From Pirellulaceae bacterium (GTDB taxonomy: Bacteria > Planctomycetota > Planctomycetia > Pirellulales > Pirellulaceae), in NCBI GenBank assembly GCA_018402565.1, contig JAGYIQ010000001.1, forward strand, positions 434,001-498,000: a stretch of 64,000 nucleotides of DNA, written 5' to 3'. Positions 32,466 to 41,645 of the stretch are shown here, in pieces. Within the stretch, counting starts at the first letter, position 1. Each line of letters begins with the position of its first letter. The notes below the pieces were generated by a model. That model worked only from the letters and a program-made list of their open reading frames with translations, did not search any database and was not told the DNA's origin. The translations under genes and the position numbers were made by a program.

Positions 32466-33197
32466 CTACGCCGTCGCCTGGGGACGACGAGAGAACCGTA
32501 TGGCGGCCCGCACGTAATCCCACCCCGAACTGATCGTGCTGACGAGGGCGGCCCAGATACTCACGCAGAGAAAGATCTGGATCCAGCCCGGGACTCGTTG
32601 CAGATCGAACCGCCAAGCCTGGTCGGCCGAAGTATCGACTGCAACCGAGGTCAGCGCCCCGGTCGCGTTGACCATTTCGCTCGGTTCGACTCGGGCCACT
32701 GCCAAGGCGACCAACGCCCCCCCGACGGCACAGCATTGCAGCAACATCTTGAGCTTACCGGCAAACGAGGCGGAGAAATCACCACCTGCCGCCTCGATGG
32801 CACTGCGCAGCGCCGTGACCAATAACTCGCGAGAGACGACCACAACCGCCATCCACGGCATGATCCGCAAGTACCACGGCCAGGTCGTGAGGAACATGAT
32901 GGCGGCGACTTGGATGAACGTGCCGCAGATGATCACCTTGTCACAAAACGGGTCCAGGATCCGGCCCAACTGCGTGACTTGGTTGAACTTCCGCGCGTAC
33001 CAACCATCGATCCAATCCGTGCCGACGGCGATCAAGAACAAAACGAACGCCGTCCAGAAGTACCCCATTTCAATTAGGGCAAACACGACCCAGGCCATCG
33101 CCAAGCGAATGCTGGACAGGACATTGGGCACATTCCAAATCTTCAACGAAGGATCGCCCGCGACGTCGGTCGCGACCGAGTTTGGATCGGCTGGCAT
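32466..33197 (-). CDS. pgsA: CDP-diacylglycerol-glycerol-3-phosphate 3-phosphatidyltransferase
   Basis: The enzyme makes phosphatidylglycerophosphate, the precursor of phosphatidylglycerol, at the inner membrane. The 243-aa protein has the CDP-alcohol phosphotransferase signature D-G-x2-A-R-x8-G-x3-D-x3-D, seen in DWIDGWYARKFNQVTQLGRI followed by LDPFCDKV. Several hydrophobic helices follow. The start at 33197 has GGAG seven bases upstream; an ATG at 33212 is five codons earlier. It is about 45 bp from the rimO stop in the same orientation and probably shares its transcript. The length is above the usual 180-200 aa because of an extended C-terminal region (about residues 165-225, with VARVEPSEMVNATGALTS). 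Confidence 0.92.
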   Translation of the reverse strand: MPADPNSVATDVAGDPSLKIWNVPNVLSSIRLAMAWVVFALIEMGYFWTAFVLFLIAVGTDWIDGWYARKFNQVTQLGRILDPFCDKVIICGTFIQVAAIMFLTTWPWYLRIMPWMAVVVVSRELLVTALRSAIEAAGGDFSASFAGKLKMLLQCCAVGGALVALAVARVEPSEMVNATGALTSVAVDTSADQAWRFDLQRVPGWIQIFLCVSIWAALVSTISSGWDYVRAAIRFSRRPQATA

Positions 33198-33241
33198 GAA
33201 GCATCTCCGCATCTTCGGCCCGAACGACCGGGGGGTGGACG

Positions 33242-34660
33242 TTACAACGCGGCCGCGACCAAATCGTATCCCACGGCCTGGACAATCTCGCACTCCGCCA
33301 ACTGCCCCACCGACAGCGGTCCGTCCGTCTCGGTGACGTAGACCATGGCATCAACGTCCGGGGCATCCGCGAAACTGCGGCCCAACCACACGCCCGGCTG
33401 ATCGGGCGCCGGCGCATCCAACACAATTCGCTGACGCGTACCGACCAACGACTCGGCGAACTCGAACGAAGACGCCTGCTGGATGGCCATCAATCGCTCT
33501 TGACGGTCCGTCGCTACCGCCTCGGGGACGCGATCTGGCAAGCGAGCGGCCGGTGTGTCAGATTCCAACGAGTAGGTAAACACGCCTGCTCTTGGAAAAC
33601 GCTGTTCCTCGACGAACTGGGCCAGGGTCTCGAACTGCTCGTCGGTCTCGCCCGGAAAGCCCGTGATAAAGGTCGTGCGGATGGCAATGCCGGGCACGCT
33701 CTCACGCATCCACCCCAACAGCGACTCGATCTGCTGCCGATTGACTCGACGGGCCATTCGCCGCAACATCCGATCCTCGGCGTGCTGGAGCGGGATGTCG
33801 ACGTAGGGCAAGATCTTGTCACTTTGGGCCATGACATCCAACAGAACCTGATCGATATACATCGGATAGAAGTACATCAGCCGGATCCACTCGATGCCGT
33901 CGACCCGATTCAATTCCGTCAGCAGCTCGGCCAACCGCGGCCGACCGTACAAATCGATGCCGTAGTAGGTCGTGTCTTGAGCGACGATGATCAGTTCCTT
34001 GACGCCGGTTTCGGCCAACTGCCGCGCCTCGCTGAGGATCCCTTCGATCGGCTTACTGGCGTGCCGACCCCGCATCTTGGGGATGGCACAGAACGTACAG
34101 AGCCGATCACAGCCCTCGGAAATCTTCAGGTAGGCAAAATGCCGTGGCGTGATTCGCAGGCGTTGGTGGTCCGGCAAAGCGCGGATCGGGGCGGGGCGGA
34201 AGACCGTGCGTTGCTCTTGCAGGTTGCCCATGATCCGATCGGCGACTTGCGTCACTTCGTCGCGGCCAAATACCCCGATCAGGGCGTCGATGTCCGGCCT
34301 AGCCTCCAAAACGGCCTCTCTTTGCCGTTCGGCCAAACAACCCGTGACGACCACGCCTTTGATCAAGCCGCGGCGTTTCCGCTCCAACATCTCGTCAATG
34401 ACCGCAAAACTCTCGGCCCGAGCTCGATCAATGAAGCCGCAGGTGTTGATCACGACCAAGTCGCTGCGGGATGCGTCGGACACCAACTCGTAGCCGTCCT
34501 GGGCCAACAACCCCAGCATCTGTTCGCTGTCGACGGTGTTCTTGGGGCAGCCCAAGGATACGAACGCAAAACTGCCCTTGGTCGCTCGGCCGGTCGGCTC
34601 GGCAGGCAAGGTACTGGGCTTTTGGCCGGGGTCGACGATCGGAAGCGAAATCGGGCTCAT
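33242..34660 (-). CDS. rimO: ribosomal protein S12 methylthiotransferase
   Basis: The radical-SAM enzyme adds a methylthio group to Asp88 (E. coli Asp89) of ribosomal protein S12. The 472-aa protein has the N-terminal MTTase domain with three conserved Cys (SLGCPKNTVDSEQ, INTCGFID and VTGCLAERQ). The radical-SAM Cx3Cx2C cluster motif is CDRLCTFCAIPKMRG (about residue 185), and FITGFPGETDEQF follows. A TRAM domain forms the C-terminus. This order matches RimO more than MiaB. I use the ATG at 34660; the longer 34702 start has no family support. It lies upstream of pgsA in the same direction. Confidence 0.95.
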   Translation of the reverse strand: MSPISLPIVDPGQKPSTLPAEPTGRATKGSFAFVSLGCPKNTVDSEQMLGLLAQDGYELVSDASRSDLVVINTCGFIDRARAESFAVIDEMLERKRRGLIKGVVVTGCLAERQREAVLEARPDIDALIGVFGRDEVTQVADRIMGNLQEQRTVFRPAPIRALPDHQRLRITPRHFAYLKISEGCDRLCTFCAIPKMRGRHASKPIEGILSEARQLAETGVKELIIVAQDTTYYGIDLYGRPRLAELLTELNRVDGIEWIRLMYFYPMYIDQVLLDVMAQSDKILPYVDIPLQHAEDRMLRRMARRVNRQQIESLLGWMRESVPGIAIRTTFITGFPGETDEQFETLAQFVEEQRFPRAGVFTYSLESDTPAARLPDRVPEAVATDRQERLMAIQQASSFEFAESLVGTRQRIVLDAPAPDQPGVWLGRSFADAPDVDAMVYVTETDGPLSVGQLAECEIVQAVGYDLVAAAL

Positions 34661-34961
34661 CAGCGGGATTCTGCCAAGATGGAGAAAAAACGGGGCCGCC
34701 AAGGTGGAGGCTCCGGCCCTCTATGGTACCGTCAGATGCCTCTTGGCAGAAGGGTCTGCTCCGGAAACCGGCCTTCCTACGATGTTAATAATTGGCATTT
34801 TCAGCAAATCCGGCAACTTCATTAAATTCGCTCCGACCGGATGGGCGATTGAATGGTAGGAATCGTTCCAGGACGTGCCGGACGACCGATCGCAGGGGTC
34901 GGCGTGGCATTTTGGGGCGGATCTCGGTATTTGCCATCTACTTTTCAAGTGGTGATTCGCA

Positions 34962-35690
34962 ATGAAACGTCATTACTGGTTCCTCCTATTGGCGGCCTTG
35001 GGCACGGTCAATGGGTCAGGGTGCTCCTCAGGACTGGGACTGTCCAGCCCCTACTCGTCGGGCCCGCGTGAGATGATGACCTCCCGCTGGCGGGATCATG
35101 TTTGGTCAAACCGAGCCTATGAGACCCGCTTGGCGAACTCGACTCAAGATCGAGCCTTCCAGTCCGACTTCCGCAGCGGCTTTGTCGCCGGGTACCAATC
35201 GGTCAGCCAGGGCGGCGATGGGACCATCCCCGCCATGCCTCCGCGTAAGTACTGGGGCTCGCACTACCTGTCCCCTGAAGGGCAAGCCAAGGCCAAGGCC
35301 TGGTTTGAAGGCTACCCCGAGGGCGTCCGTGCGGCCCAAGAAGACGGCATCGATGCCTACCGCGATATCTACGTCAGCCAAATGCTGGAAGACATCGAAC
35401 GCCAAGTGCCGGGCATGAATCCGGAGGTCGGGCGTCACATGGAGCAGATGCCCGTCGAGGACCGCTTGCCGCTGCCCATGATGCCGGCGTCGACCTCCGA
35501 ATCGGCTCCGCCACTACCCCCGTCTTACAACCAACCCGCCAGCTTTGTAGCTCCAGAAGCTGCGGCCACGGCCCCCGCCAACGGACTTCCGGCTCCCATC
35601 GGGTACGTGGATTTCGCCACCTACCAGGCTGCTCCGCGGCTGGTGCCGACGGTTCCCGTACCCGTCATCCGCCCAGGTGTGCCGCAGTAG
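34962..35690 (+). CDS. lipoprotein of unknown function
   Basis: The 242-aa protein starts with a lipoprotein signal peptide (MKRHYWFLLLAALGTVNGSGC, Cys at about residue 21). The mature part has Trp/Tyr-rich segments (SRWRDHVWSNRAYETR, YPEGVRAAQEDGIDAYRD) and a Pro-rich C-terminus. It recalls short planctomycete envelope lipoproteins but I cannot name a domain. The next gene in the same direction is a polysaccharide-export protein 159 bp away, so a cell-surface link is plausible. A GC hairpin (35710-35717 with 35730-35737) without a T-run lies after its stop. Confidence 0.75.
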   Translation: MKRHYWFLLLAALGTVNGSGCSSGLGLSSPYSSGPREMMTSRWRDHVWSNRAYETRLANSTQDRAFQSDFRSGFVAGYQSVSQGGDGTIPAMPPRKYWGSHYLSPEGQAKAKAWFEGYPEGVRAAQEDGIDAYRDIYVSQMLEDIERQVPGMNPEVGRHMEQMPVEDRLPLPMMPASTSESAPPLPPSYNQPASFVAPEAAATAPANGLPAPIGYVDFATYQAAPRLVPTVPVPVIRPGVPQ

Positions 35691-35849
35691 CGGAAGGCAC
35701 CCGTTTAAACTGGGCTGCCCCGACGCCGACAGCCCAGCGACACCACACAACCCCTATTCAGCGTCCCATCCCGCCGTCTTCCTCCAACCCACTCGAGTCA
35801 AATTGGTTTTCCCGCAAAAGACCAGCTGCAGACACGGAGAGTCCGGATC

Positions 35850-37223
35850 ATGAAACTTAGCACAGCTTCTATCAACCAGGTTCTGAACCCGACCGCGGTT
35901 CACCGCTGGCTGCTCCTTCTGCCACTCGGGCTATTGGGCCTCAGCGGCTCGGGTTGCACCGCCCTGGTCTCTCCCATTCAAACCATCCCGGCCTCACGAG
36001 TCCCACCCGAACTGTTGGCGGTTCCCGTGGCCAACGATCGCATCATAGATTACCCGCGGCTGCGGCAGACCGAACCCGAGGACTACATCCTGGACAAGGA
36101 CGATGTGCTGGGTGTGCATATCGAAGGCCTATTCGCGGGCCTGGATCCCAACGCCCCGCAGATCCCGCCTGTCACGATGCCCGAACCAGGCAGCGACCTG
36201 TCCCCCGGCATCGGCTTGCCCTACCCGATCCGCGACGATGGCACGATCTCCATGCCATTCGTCGGGCCGATCGCGGTCAAAGGCTTGACCTTGCCCCAAG
36301 CCGAAGAAGTCATCGGACGCGTCTACGTGGAAAAGGGCATCCTGCAAGAAGGACAACGCCCGATCGTCTCGCTCATGCGTAAGCGAACTTATAAGGTGTT
36401 CGTGATTCGGCAGGATAATGTGATTGGTGGTGACAATGGCCAGGCACAACTTGCAGCATTACAACAAGCCCGGCAGGCCATCTCACAGCGCACTGACCTA
36501 AGCTCGCGCGGTTTCGTTCTACAACTCCCCGCCTACCGCAATGACTTGCTCAACGCTTTGGCGGAAACGGGCGGCTTGCCAGGCATCAACGCCAAGTCGG
36601 AAGTGCAAATTCTCCGCAGCGACAAGATCGATCCGCGGCGTCGCGACGAGGCTTTGCGGGAGTTCTACTTGCGGTACGGCACCAGCAACATCAGCGGAGC
36701 CTTGCCCGACCTGCCGGAAGACGAAAATGTTGTGCGGATCCCGCTGCGTCTCAAACCAGGCCAATTCCCCAAGTTCAACGAACAGGACATCATCCTGAAA
36801 GAGGGCGACGTGGTCTTGGTGGAAACTCGGGAAACGGAAGTTTACTACACCAGCGGTTTGCTGCGACCAGGCGAGTTCCTGATCCCGCGTGACGTGGACT
36901 TGAACGCAATCAGCGCCGTGGCCCTGGCCGGTGGCAGCATCGGTGCCTTCCAACAAGGCGGTGGTAATGGCGGCTTCGCCGGCGGCTTGGGTGGCGGCAT
37001 CGGGACTGTTCCACCGTCCCAACTGATCATCATGCGGCCCTTGCCTGGCAATCGCCAGATCGCCATCGAGGTCGATCTGACCCGAGCGATCAATGACCCT
37101 CGCGAGCGGATCTTGATCAAGGCGGGCGACACGCTGATCCTGAGGCACAAGCCACGCGAAGAACTGCTCAACTTCTCGCTCGGTGCCTTCTTTACCTACG
37201 GTATCCGCGAGCTGATCCGCTAA
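35850..37223 (+). CDS. polysaccharide biosynthesis/export (Wza-like) outer-membrane lipoprotein
   Basis: The 457-aa protein carries a lipobox-like end of the signal (LGLSGSGC, Cys about residue 36). The poly_export domain covers about residues 75-180 (DYILDKDDVLGVHIEG, RDDGTISMPFVGPIAVKGLT, ISQRTDLSS). SLBB-type domains follow, with RNDLLNALAETGGLPG and the strands near VEVYYTSGLLRPGEF and LIPRDVDLNAISAV. A Gly-rich loop of about 30 residues (GGGNGGFAGGLGGG) lies in the second SLBB. CGGAGAG lies about 9 bases before the ATG. Family members assemble a channel for capsule or exopolysaccharide export. No other export genes (Wzc-like kinase, glycosyltransferases) are in the window. Confidence 0.9.
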   Translation: MKLSTASINQVLNPTAVHRWLLLLPLGLLGLSGSGCTALVSPIQTIPASRVPPELLAVPVANDRIIDYPRLRQTEPEDYILDKDDVLGVHIEGLFAGLDPNAPQIPPVTMPEPGSDLSPGIGLPYPIRDDGTISMPFVGPIAVKGLTLPQAEEVIGRVYVEKGILQEGQRPIVSLMRKRTYKVFVIRQDNVIGGDNGQAQLAALQQARQAISQRTDLSSRGFVLQLPAYRNDLLNALAETGGLPGINAKSEVQILRSDKIDPRRRDEALREFYLRYGTSNISGALPDLPEDENVVRIPLRLKPGQFPKFNEQDIILKEGDVVLVETRETEVYYTSGLLRPGEFLIPRDVDLNAISAVALAGGSIGAFQQGGGNGGFAGGLGGGIGTVPPSQLIIMRPLPGNRQIAIEVDLTRAINDPRERILIKAGDTLILRHKPREELLNFSLGAFFTYGIRELIR

Positions 37224-37230
37224 GGACAAC

Positions 37231-38823
37231 TCAGTGGTTAGCCACAACGAACCGCGACAACGCCGCCGGTCGACCCTCAGGTCGATCGGCGGTGCTCGTT
37301 TGGTGACTGGCCAAAGCCTGACGCAACCGAGCGTTCTCGGCGCGAAGCTCCTCCAGTCCCTGTTCCGCCTGAGTGGCCGTTTCCCAAGCGTCCCGGCGCG
37401 CCTCACGCTCCGCCATGTTCGCACCCCAAATGACACTCATACCAACCGAGACCACCGCTAAAAGAACCAGCGTCGCGCCGAACAGCGACCGGAACAGCTC
37501 CCTATGAGTCCCAGCCCAACGATCGAAACGTTCAAAGCTAGATTCAGCATGGACCGACACCGGCAGCCCCAGCAGATAATTCTGGACATCGGCACCCAAC
37601 TCCGCAGCCGAGGGATACCGACCCGCTGGCTCACTGGCCAAGGCTCGCCGACAGATCGCCGCCAAGGCCCGCGGTTGCCCCTGCAATCGTCGCTCGATCC
37701 GGCTCCGTTCGCAACGCCGCACGTTGGCCAAAGTCGCCGCCGTCGATTCGCCGCCAAACGGCGAGTGCCCCGACAGGATTTCGCATAAGATGACACCCAA
37801 AGAAAAAACATCTGTCCGTTGATCCAAGCAGTCGTTCTCCCCGGTCGCCTGCTCCGGTGACATGTAAGACGCGGTTCCCATAACAGCCCCCTGCGCCGTC
37901 AACTCTTGCTTGCCGGAACCGAGACTTCCATGATTGGAACGAACCTCCGCTCTCGGTTCACTCGAGCCTCTCCCATGCAAGTCAACAGGACAGACCTTGA
38001 CCTCCGCTGGATCCAAACGCACACGGAATCGTCGAGCCAAACCCCAATCGACAACCGTGGTCGCACCAAAATGCCCCAAGATGATGTTGTCGGGCTTGAG
38101 GTCCCGATGCATCACGCCCTGCTGATGAGCAAACGCCATCGTCTGACAGACTTGCAAGAAGGCGGGCAGCAGCTCGGTCAATTGCCGCTGAGTCAATCGC
38201 CCACCAGCACCGCGACGGACACTCGCCAGACGCTCGGCCAGCGTCTCGCCCCGGACCTGCTTCATGGCGTAAAACGGTAGCCCCTGATCGTCGACCCCCA
38301 ATTCGTACACCGGCACAATCCCCGGATGCTCCAATTGGGCCGTGATCTGGGCCTCGTTGACAAAGCGGCGAATCGCCGTGTCGCTCATCAACTCCGGACA
38401 CAGCTTCTTGACCACCACCTGACGCACCAGTTGCCCATCGTTGGCAATGTTGATCTGCCCACAACCGCCCGCGGCAAATTGAAAACAGGTGGAAAAGCGA
38501 GCCCAACCCTGCGGCAGATTGTGCAGCCGCTCACGCACCTGCGGGCTGACACTATCCAACCAAGACGTCGGCGCATGGGCATCCCAGCCCATCTCGTCAT
38601 GCTCCACCTGGTCTTGCACGACCTGGTCTTGCACTAGCTTGTCTTGCCCCAGCTGGTCTTGCACTAGCGATTCGCTGGCCCAGAGACCATCGAGCTCACC
38701 GAGCTCGTCGGTTCGTAGCACGTGCGTCTGCCTGTCCCCCGAACCATGGGTCTCCCCGGTTGACCAAGCCCCCGGCGCAAGCGTCGTTTGTTCGACAGGA
38801 AACAACATATCGACGTCCCTCAT
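37231..38823 (-). CDS. Hanks-type Ser/Thr protein kinase with C-terminal membrane segment
   Basis: The 530-aa protein has an N-terminal low-complexity VQDQ repeat (about residues 53-75). The kinase domain covers about 115-400. Motifs present: glycine loop AAGGCGQ, catalytic Lys in VVVKKL, HRDLKPDN (catalytic loop), VVDWGLARR (DFG position reads DWG, common in planctomycete kinases) and SYMSPEQ. A long insert of about 40 residues lies between DWG and the SPEQ motif. A transmembrane helix (about 452-474) and a short coiled coil near the end place the kinase domain in the cytoplasm. The substrate is unknown. The gene is convergent with the polysaccharide-export gene, 7 bp apart. Confidence 0.92.
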   Translation of the reverse strand: MRDVDMLFPVEQTTLAPGAWSTGETHGSGDRQTHVLRTDELGELDGLWASESLVQDQLGQDKLVQDQVVQDQVEHDEMGWDAHAPTSWLDSVSPQVRERLHNLPQGWARFSTCFQFAAGGCGQINIANDGQLVRQVVVKKLCPELMSDTAIRRFVNEAQITAQLEHPGIVPVYELGVDDQGLPFYAMKQVRGETLAERLASVRRGAGGRLTQRQLTELLPAFLQVCQTMAFAHQQGVMHRDLKPDNIILGHFGATTVVDWGLARRFRVRLDPAEVKVCPVDLHGRGSSEPRAEVRSNHGSLGSGKQELTAQGAVMGTASYMSPEQATGENDCLDQRTDVFSLGVILCEILSGHSPFGGESTAATLANVRRCERSRIERRLQGQPRALAAICRRALASEPAGRYPSAAELGADVQNYLLGLPVSVHAESSFERFDRWAGTHRELFRSLFGATLVLLAVVSVGMSVIWGANMAEREARRDAWETATQAEQGLEELRAENARLRQALASHQTSTADRPEGRPAALSRFVVANH

Positions 38824-38916
38824 AGTAGAAGAGCAATCACTGACGACTGGGAGATTGGCACCACACCCCGACCGGACAAACAGCTCTCACCCCGTTGCAC
38901 CAACGCCTCGCCTGGC

Positions 38917-39798
38917 TCAGGCGCACACACGATTCCGTCCACCGTGCTTGGCTTGATACAGGCGACTGTCCGCCAAGGCGATCAAGCCGTCGCGGTCCCA
39001 GGCCTCGGCGTTACTCGGACAAGCCACACCGACACTGATCGTCACCTCCAGAGGCCCAGCGGATGTACTGAACGGCTCGACGGCAACCGCGTGACGACAG
39101 GCCTCCGCCAATAACATGGCCGCGTCCAACTTCAGTTCGGAGACGATCGCAAACTCCTCGCCCCCAAAGCGGCCCAAGACTTCTTCCTGGCCAATCAACC
39201 GCTGGAGTCGCAGCACCAGTTCCCGCAAGACCTCGTCACCCGCCAAGTGGCCAAAGGTGTCGTTGACCGATTTGAAATGGTCAACATCGAACAACAGCAA
39301 CGACAACGGGCGATTGAATTTGCGACTACGCATGACTTCCCGATCCAGAAACTCGGACAGGTATCGCTTGTTGAACGCGCCCGTCAGTCCATCTCGAGTC
39401 ATCATCGTGTAGACCGTCTCGTAATACTTGGCCTCCACGTCCGTATCACTGAGAAAACGAAAGATCCGTTTACCCAAACGCAAGCGATCACCACTCTGCA
39501 GCACCGCCGCAGTCGTGGGACGATCGTTGACGAACAGGCCATTGGTGCTGCCCATATCCACGATCTCACAGCCCGCCGCGGTCCGCTGAATCCGCGCGTG
39601 TTGACGCGAGATGGATTGATCGTCCAGTCGCACGTCGCACTGCTCCGCGCGGCCCAAGATGACCCGGTCCCCCGTCAGCGGAATCTTGCTCTGCTCGAGA
39701 TCCAGTGGATGCAGTTGAATCAACCACTCCCGAGCGGTCTGAGGTTCAGACTGGCCTCCCGGCGTCAACATCAATGTAGGGTGCAGCGGTCGTTCCAT
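38917..39798 (-). CDS. FHA domain diguanylate cyclase (GGDEF)
   Basis: The 293-aa protein starts at 39798; the longer frame to 39852 is not needed. The N-terminal FHA domain (about 25-115) has ILGRAEQCDVRLDD, SISRQHARI and GSTNGLFVN, which bind phosphothreonine peptides. The GGDEF domain follows, with the active-site motif GRFGGEEF. The inhibitory RxxD motif just upstream is absent (the sequence there is IGQEEVL). It likely makes cyclic di-GMP from two GTP in response to phosphothreonine docking. The Ser/Thr kinase gene begins 94 bp downstream on the same strand, so kinase-to-cyclase signalling is an attractive inference. No effector is visible here. Confidence 0.93.
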   Translation of the reverse strand: MERPLHPTLMLTPGGQSEPQTAREWLIQLHPLDLEQSKIPLTGDRVILGRAEQCDVRLDDQSISRQHARIQRTAAGCEIVDMGSTNGLFVNDRPTTAAVLQSGDRLRLGKRIFRFLSDTDVEAKYYETVYTMMTRDGLTGAFNKRYLSEFLDREVMRSRKFNRPLSLLLFDVDHFKSVNDTFGHLAGDEVLRELVLRLQRLIGQEEVLGRFGGEEFAIVSELKLDAAMLLAEACRHAVAVEPFSTSAGPLEVTISVGVACPSNAEAWDRDGLIALADSRLYQAKHGGRNRVCA

Positions 39799-40118
39799 GA
39801 AGAGACTCGCGGTCGCAGACAAGGGTGGGAAAATGGGCACACGCACCTGCACCGCGCGTCGCCTTCAGGGCTCGGTGGCAGACCATCCGAGCGGGCAAAA
39901 GCTCCAAACTTAAAGGTGTGTCAAGAAGGTCTCGCAGGACGAGGCAAAAGGGAAGTCGCTCGAGCAAATCGACGCGAGCTCGAACGGTTTGTAGCGGCTG
40001 TGACACTGGAGCCGACCGCAGCCGGCCCCACACCACCCACTGAGCAGCCCCCGCCGAGCTCTGGTAAACTAAGCAGCAGGGGCAAACCGCCAGCAGATTT
40101 GGCCAGAAGGACGCCGGG

Positions 40119-40607
40119 ATGCCCGCCATCTTTGAGTACCAGAGAAATGTGACCGCCCACGAAATCGATGGCCTGGGCCATGTCGGCAACGTCGAATATG
40201 TCCGCTGGCTGCAGGACGCCGCCATCGCGCACTCCGCCGCCCAAGGTTGGCCCACCGCCCGCTACCATCAACTCGGAGCCGGCTGGGTAGTTCGCTCGCA
40301 CCAAATCGAATACCTGGCCCCCGCCTACCTGGACGACCAAGTCGTCGTAAGGACCTGGGTCGCCAACCTGAAAGGCATCCGCAGCCTGCGAAAATACGAG
40401 ATCTACCGCGTGCCGTCACCAACCGAAACGCCCAACGCAGACGAGGCGGCCGATTGGCAGCGATTGGCCATCGCCGAAACACTCTGGGTGTTTATCTCGT
40501 TCCAGACCCGCCTGCCACGCCGCGTACCACCCGAAATCGAAACGGCATTCGAGATCGTGGCCTCCGACTTGCCCCTCGACGAATTACCCCCGCGCAGCCG
40601 CGATTAA
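40119..40607 (+). CDS. hotdog-fold acyl-CoA thioesterase
   Basis: The 162-aa protein has the 4-hydroxybenzoyl-CoA thioesterase/YbgC hotdog signature. AHEIDGLGHVGNVEYVRWLQ (residues 13-32) holds the conserved Asp and the HVxNxxYxxW motif, and YLAPAYLDDQVVVRTWV is the usual second strand pair. It probably hydrolyses an acyl-CoA thioester in the cytoplasm; the acyl chain is unknown. The 3' end overlaps the end of trpA by 24 bp in convergent orientation. Confidence 0.9.
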   Translation: MPAIFEYQRNVTAHEIDGLGHVGNVEYVRWLQDAAIAHSAAQGWPTARYHQLGAGWVVRSHQIEYLAPAYLDDQVVVRTWVANLKGIRSLRKYEIYRVPSPTETPNADEAADWQRLAIAETLWVFISFQTRLPRRVPPEIETAFEIVASDLPLDELPPRSRD

Positions 40608-41396
40608 CTCGGCCACAAACGCCCGGATCTCACCCAAGACCTCATCCCGCGTCGGCCCGCCAGACTCCGAGAGTGCCGCGATTCGCTTGACAATCGCCGA
40701 CCCGACAATCACCCCCTCGCAGTGCTCGCGTAGGTCGGCCACCTGAGACGCCTGGCTGATGCCAAACCCCACACAAACCGGCACAGAACTGGCTCGCCGC
40801 AGCGTGGTCAAATTCCGAGCCAAATCCTCGGGCAAACCCGTTCTTTCGCCCGTCACGCCCGCCACACTCACGTAGTAGATAAAGCCACTCGCCTGTTGAG
40901 CGATCCGCTCCGCTCGGTCCGCCGGCGTGGTCGGTGTCACCAACGGGATCAAATCCAGTCCCGCGGCCAAACACATCGTCCGCAGCGGATCCTCGCTCTC
41001 CCACAAGAAGTCCGGCACAATCAGCCCAGAAAAGCCCGACTCCCGCGCCGCTTGCAAGAAACGCTCAGTGCCGTAGCGCAGCACAATCGCGTAGCTGACC
41101 ATGGCCACCAACGGCTGCGTCAACTGCGGCGACGTCTCACGCACCATGCCAAAGATGTCGTCGACCTTGAGCCGCTTCTGCAAGGCTCGCGTATAAGAGG
41201 CCTGAATCACCGGTCCGTCGGCAATCGGATCGCTGTAGGGGAAGCCAATCTCGATCAACCCCGGCTGCAGTTCGTCAATCGTCCGCAACAGCTCGCCCGT
41301 GAAGGCCACGTCCGGATCCCCAGCCGTAATGAAGGGCATGATGGCCGTTTGCCGCTGACTGGACAACTGGGCGAGGGCGGCGGAAATCGAACGCAT
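40584..41396 (-). CDS. trpA: tryptophan synthase alpha chain
   Basis: The 270-aa protein is of normal TrpA length and cleaves indole-3-glycerol phosphate to indole and G3P. Motifs: PFITAGDPD with the conserved Asp region, IEIGFPYSDPIADGPVIQAS with the catalytic Glu and Asp, IVPDFLWES in the loop-6 region, IYYVSVAGVTG, and VGFGIS/VGSAIV for phosphate binding. The start at 41396 is supported over the longer frame to 41498. No trpB lies beside it, so the two subunits are not adjacent here. It overlaps the convergent thioesterase gene by 24 bp. Confidence 0.96.
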   Translation of the reverse strand: MRSISAALAQLSSQRQTAIMPFITAGDPDVAFTGELLRTIDELQPGLIEIGFPYSDPIADGPVIQASYTRALQKRLKVDDIFGMVRETSPQLTQPLVAMVSYAIVLRYGTERFLQAARESGFSGLIVPDFLWESEDPLRTMCLAAGLDLIPLVTPTTPADRAERIAQQASGFIYYVSVAGVTGERTGLPEDLARNLTTLRRASSVPVCVGFGISQASQVADLREHCEGVIVGSAIVKRIAALSESGGPTRDEVLGEIRAFVAELIAAARG

Positions 41397-41645
41397 GAGT
41401 GTCTTTTCTCGTCGAGTGGAGGGAAGTGGCCGCCCCAGCAACACTCGGCCCCCCCAGACCCTCCAGATCTCGTCGGCCGAGCTTGCCAAACCGCTCACAC
41501 TTTACCGAAATCGCCGCCATAGCTCCAGCCGTCCTGAAAATTGATTCAACCCCTCCAACCCAACAAGTCGATGCTAGAAAAGCCGACCCTCGGATGGATC
41601 GGCCGCCTCATCGCCGTTCGCTGCCTCTGTTGGATTGACCACCCC

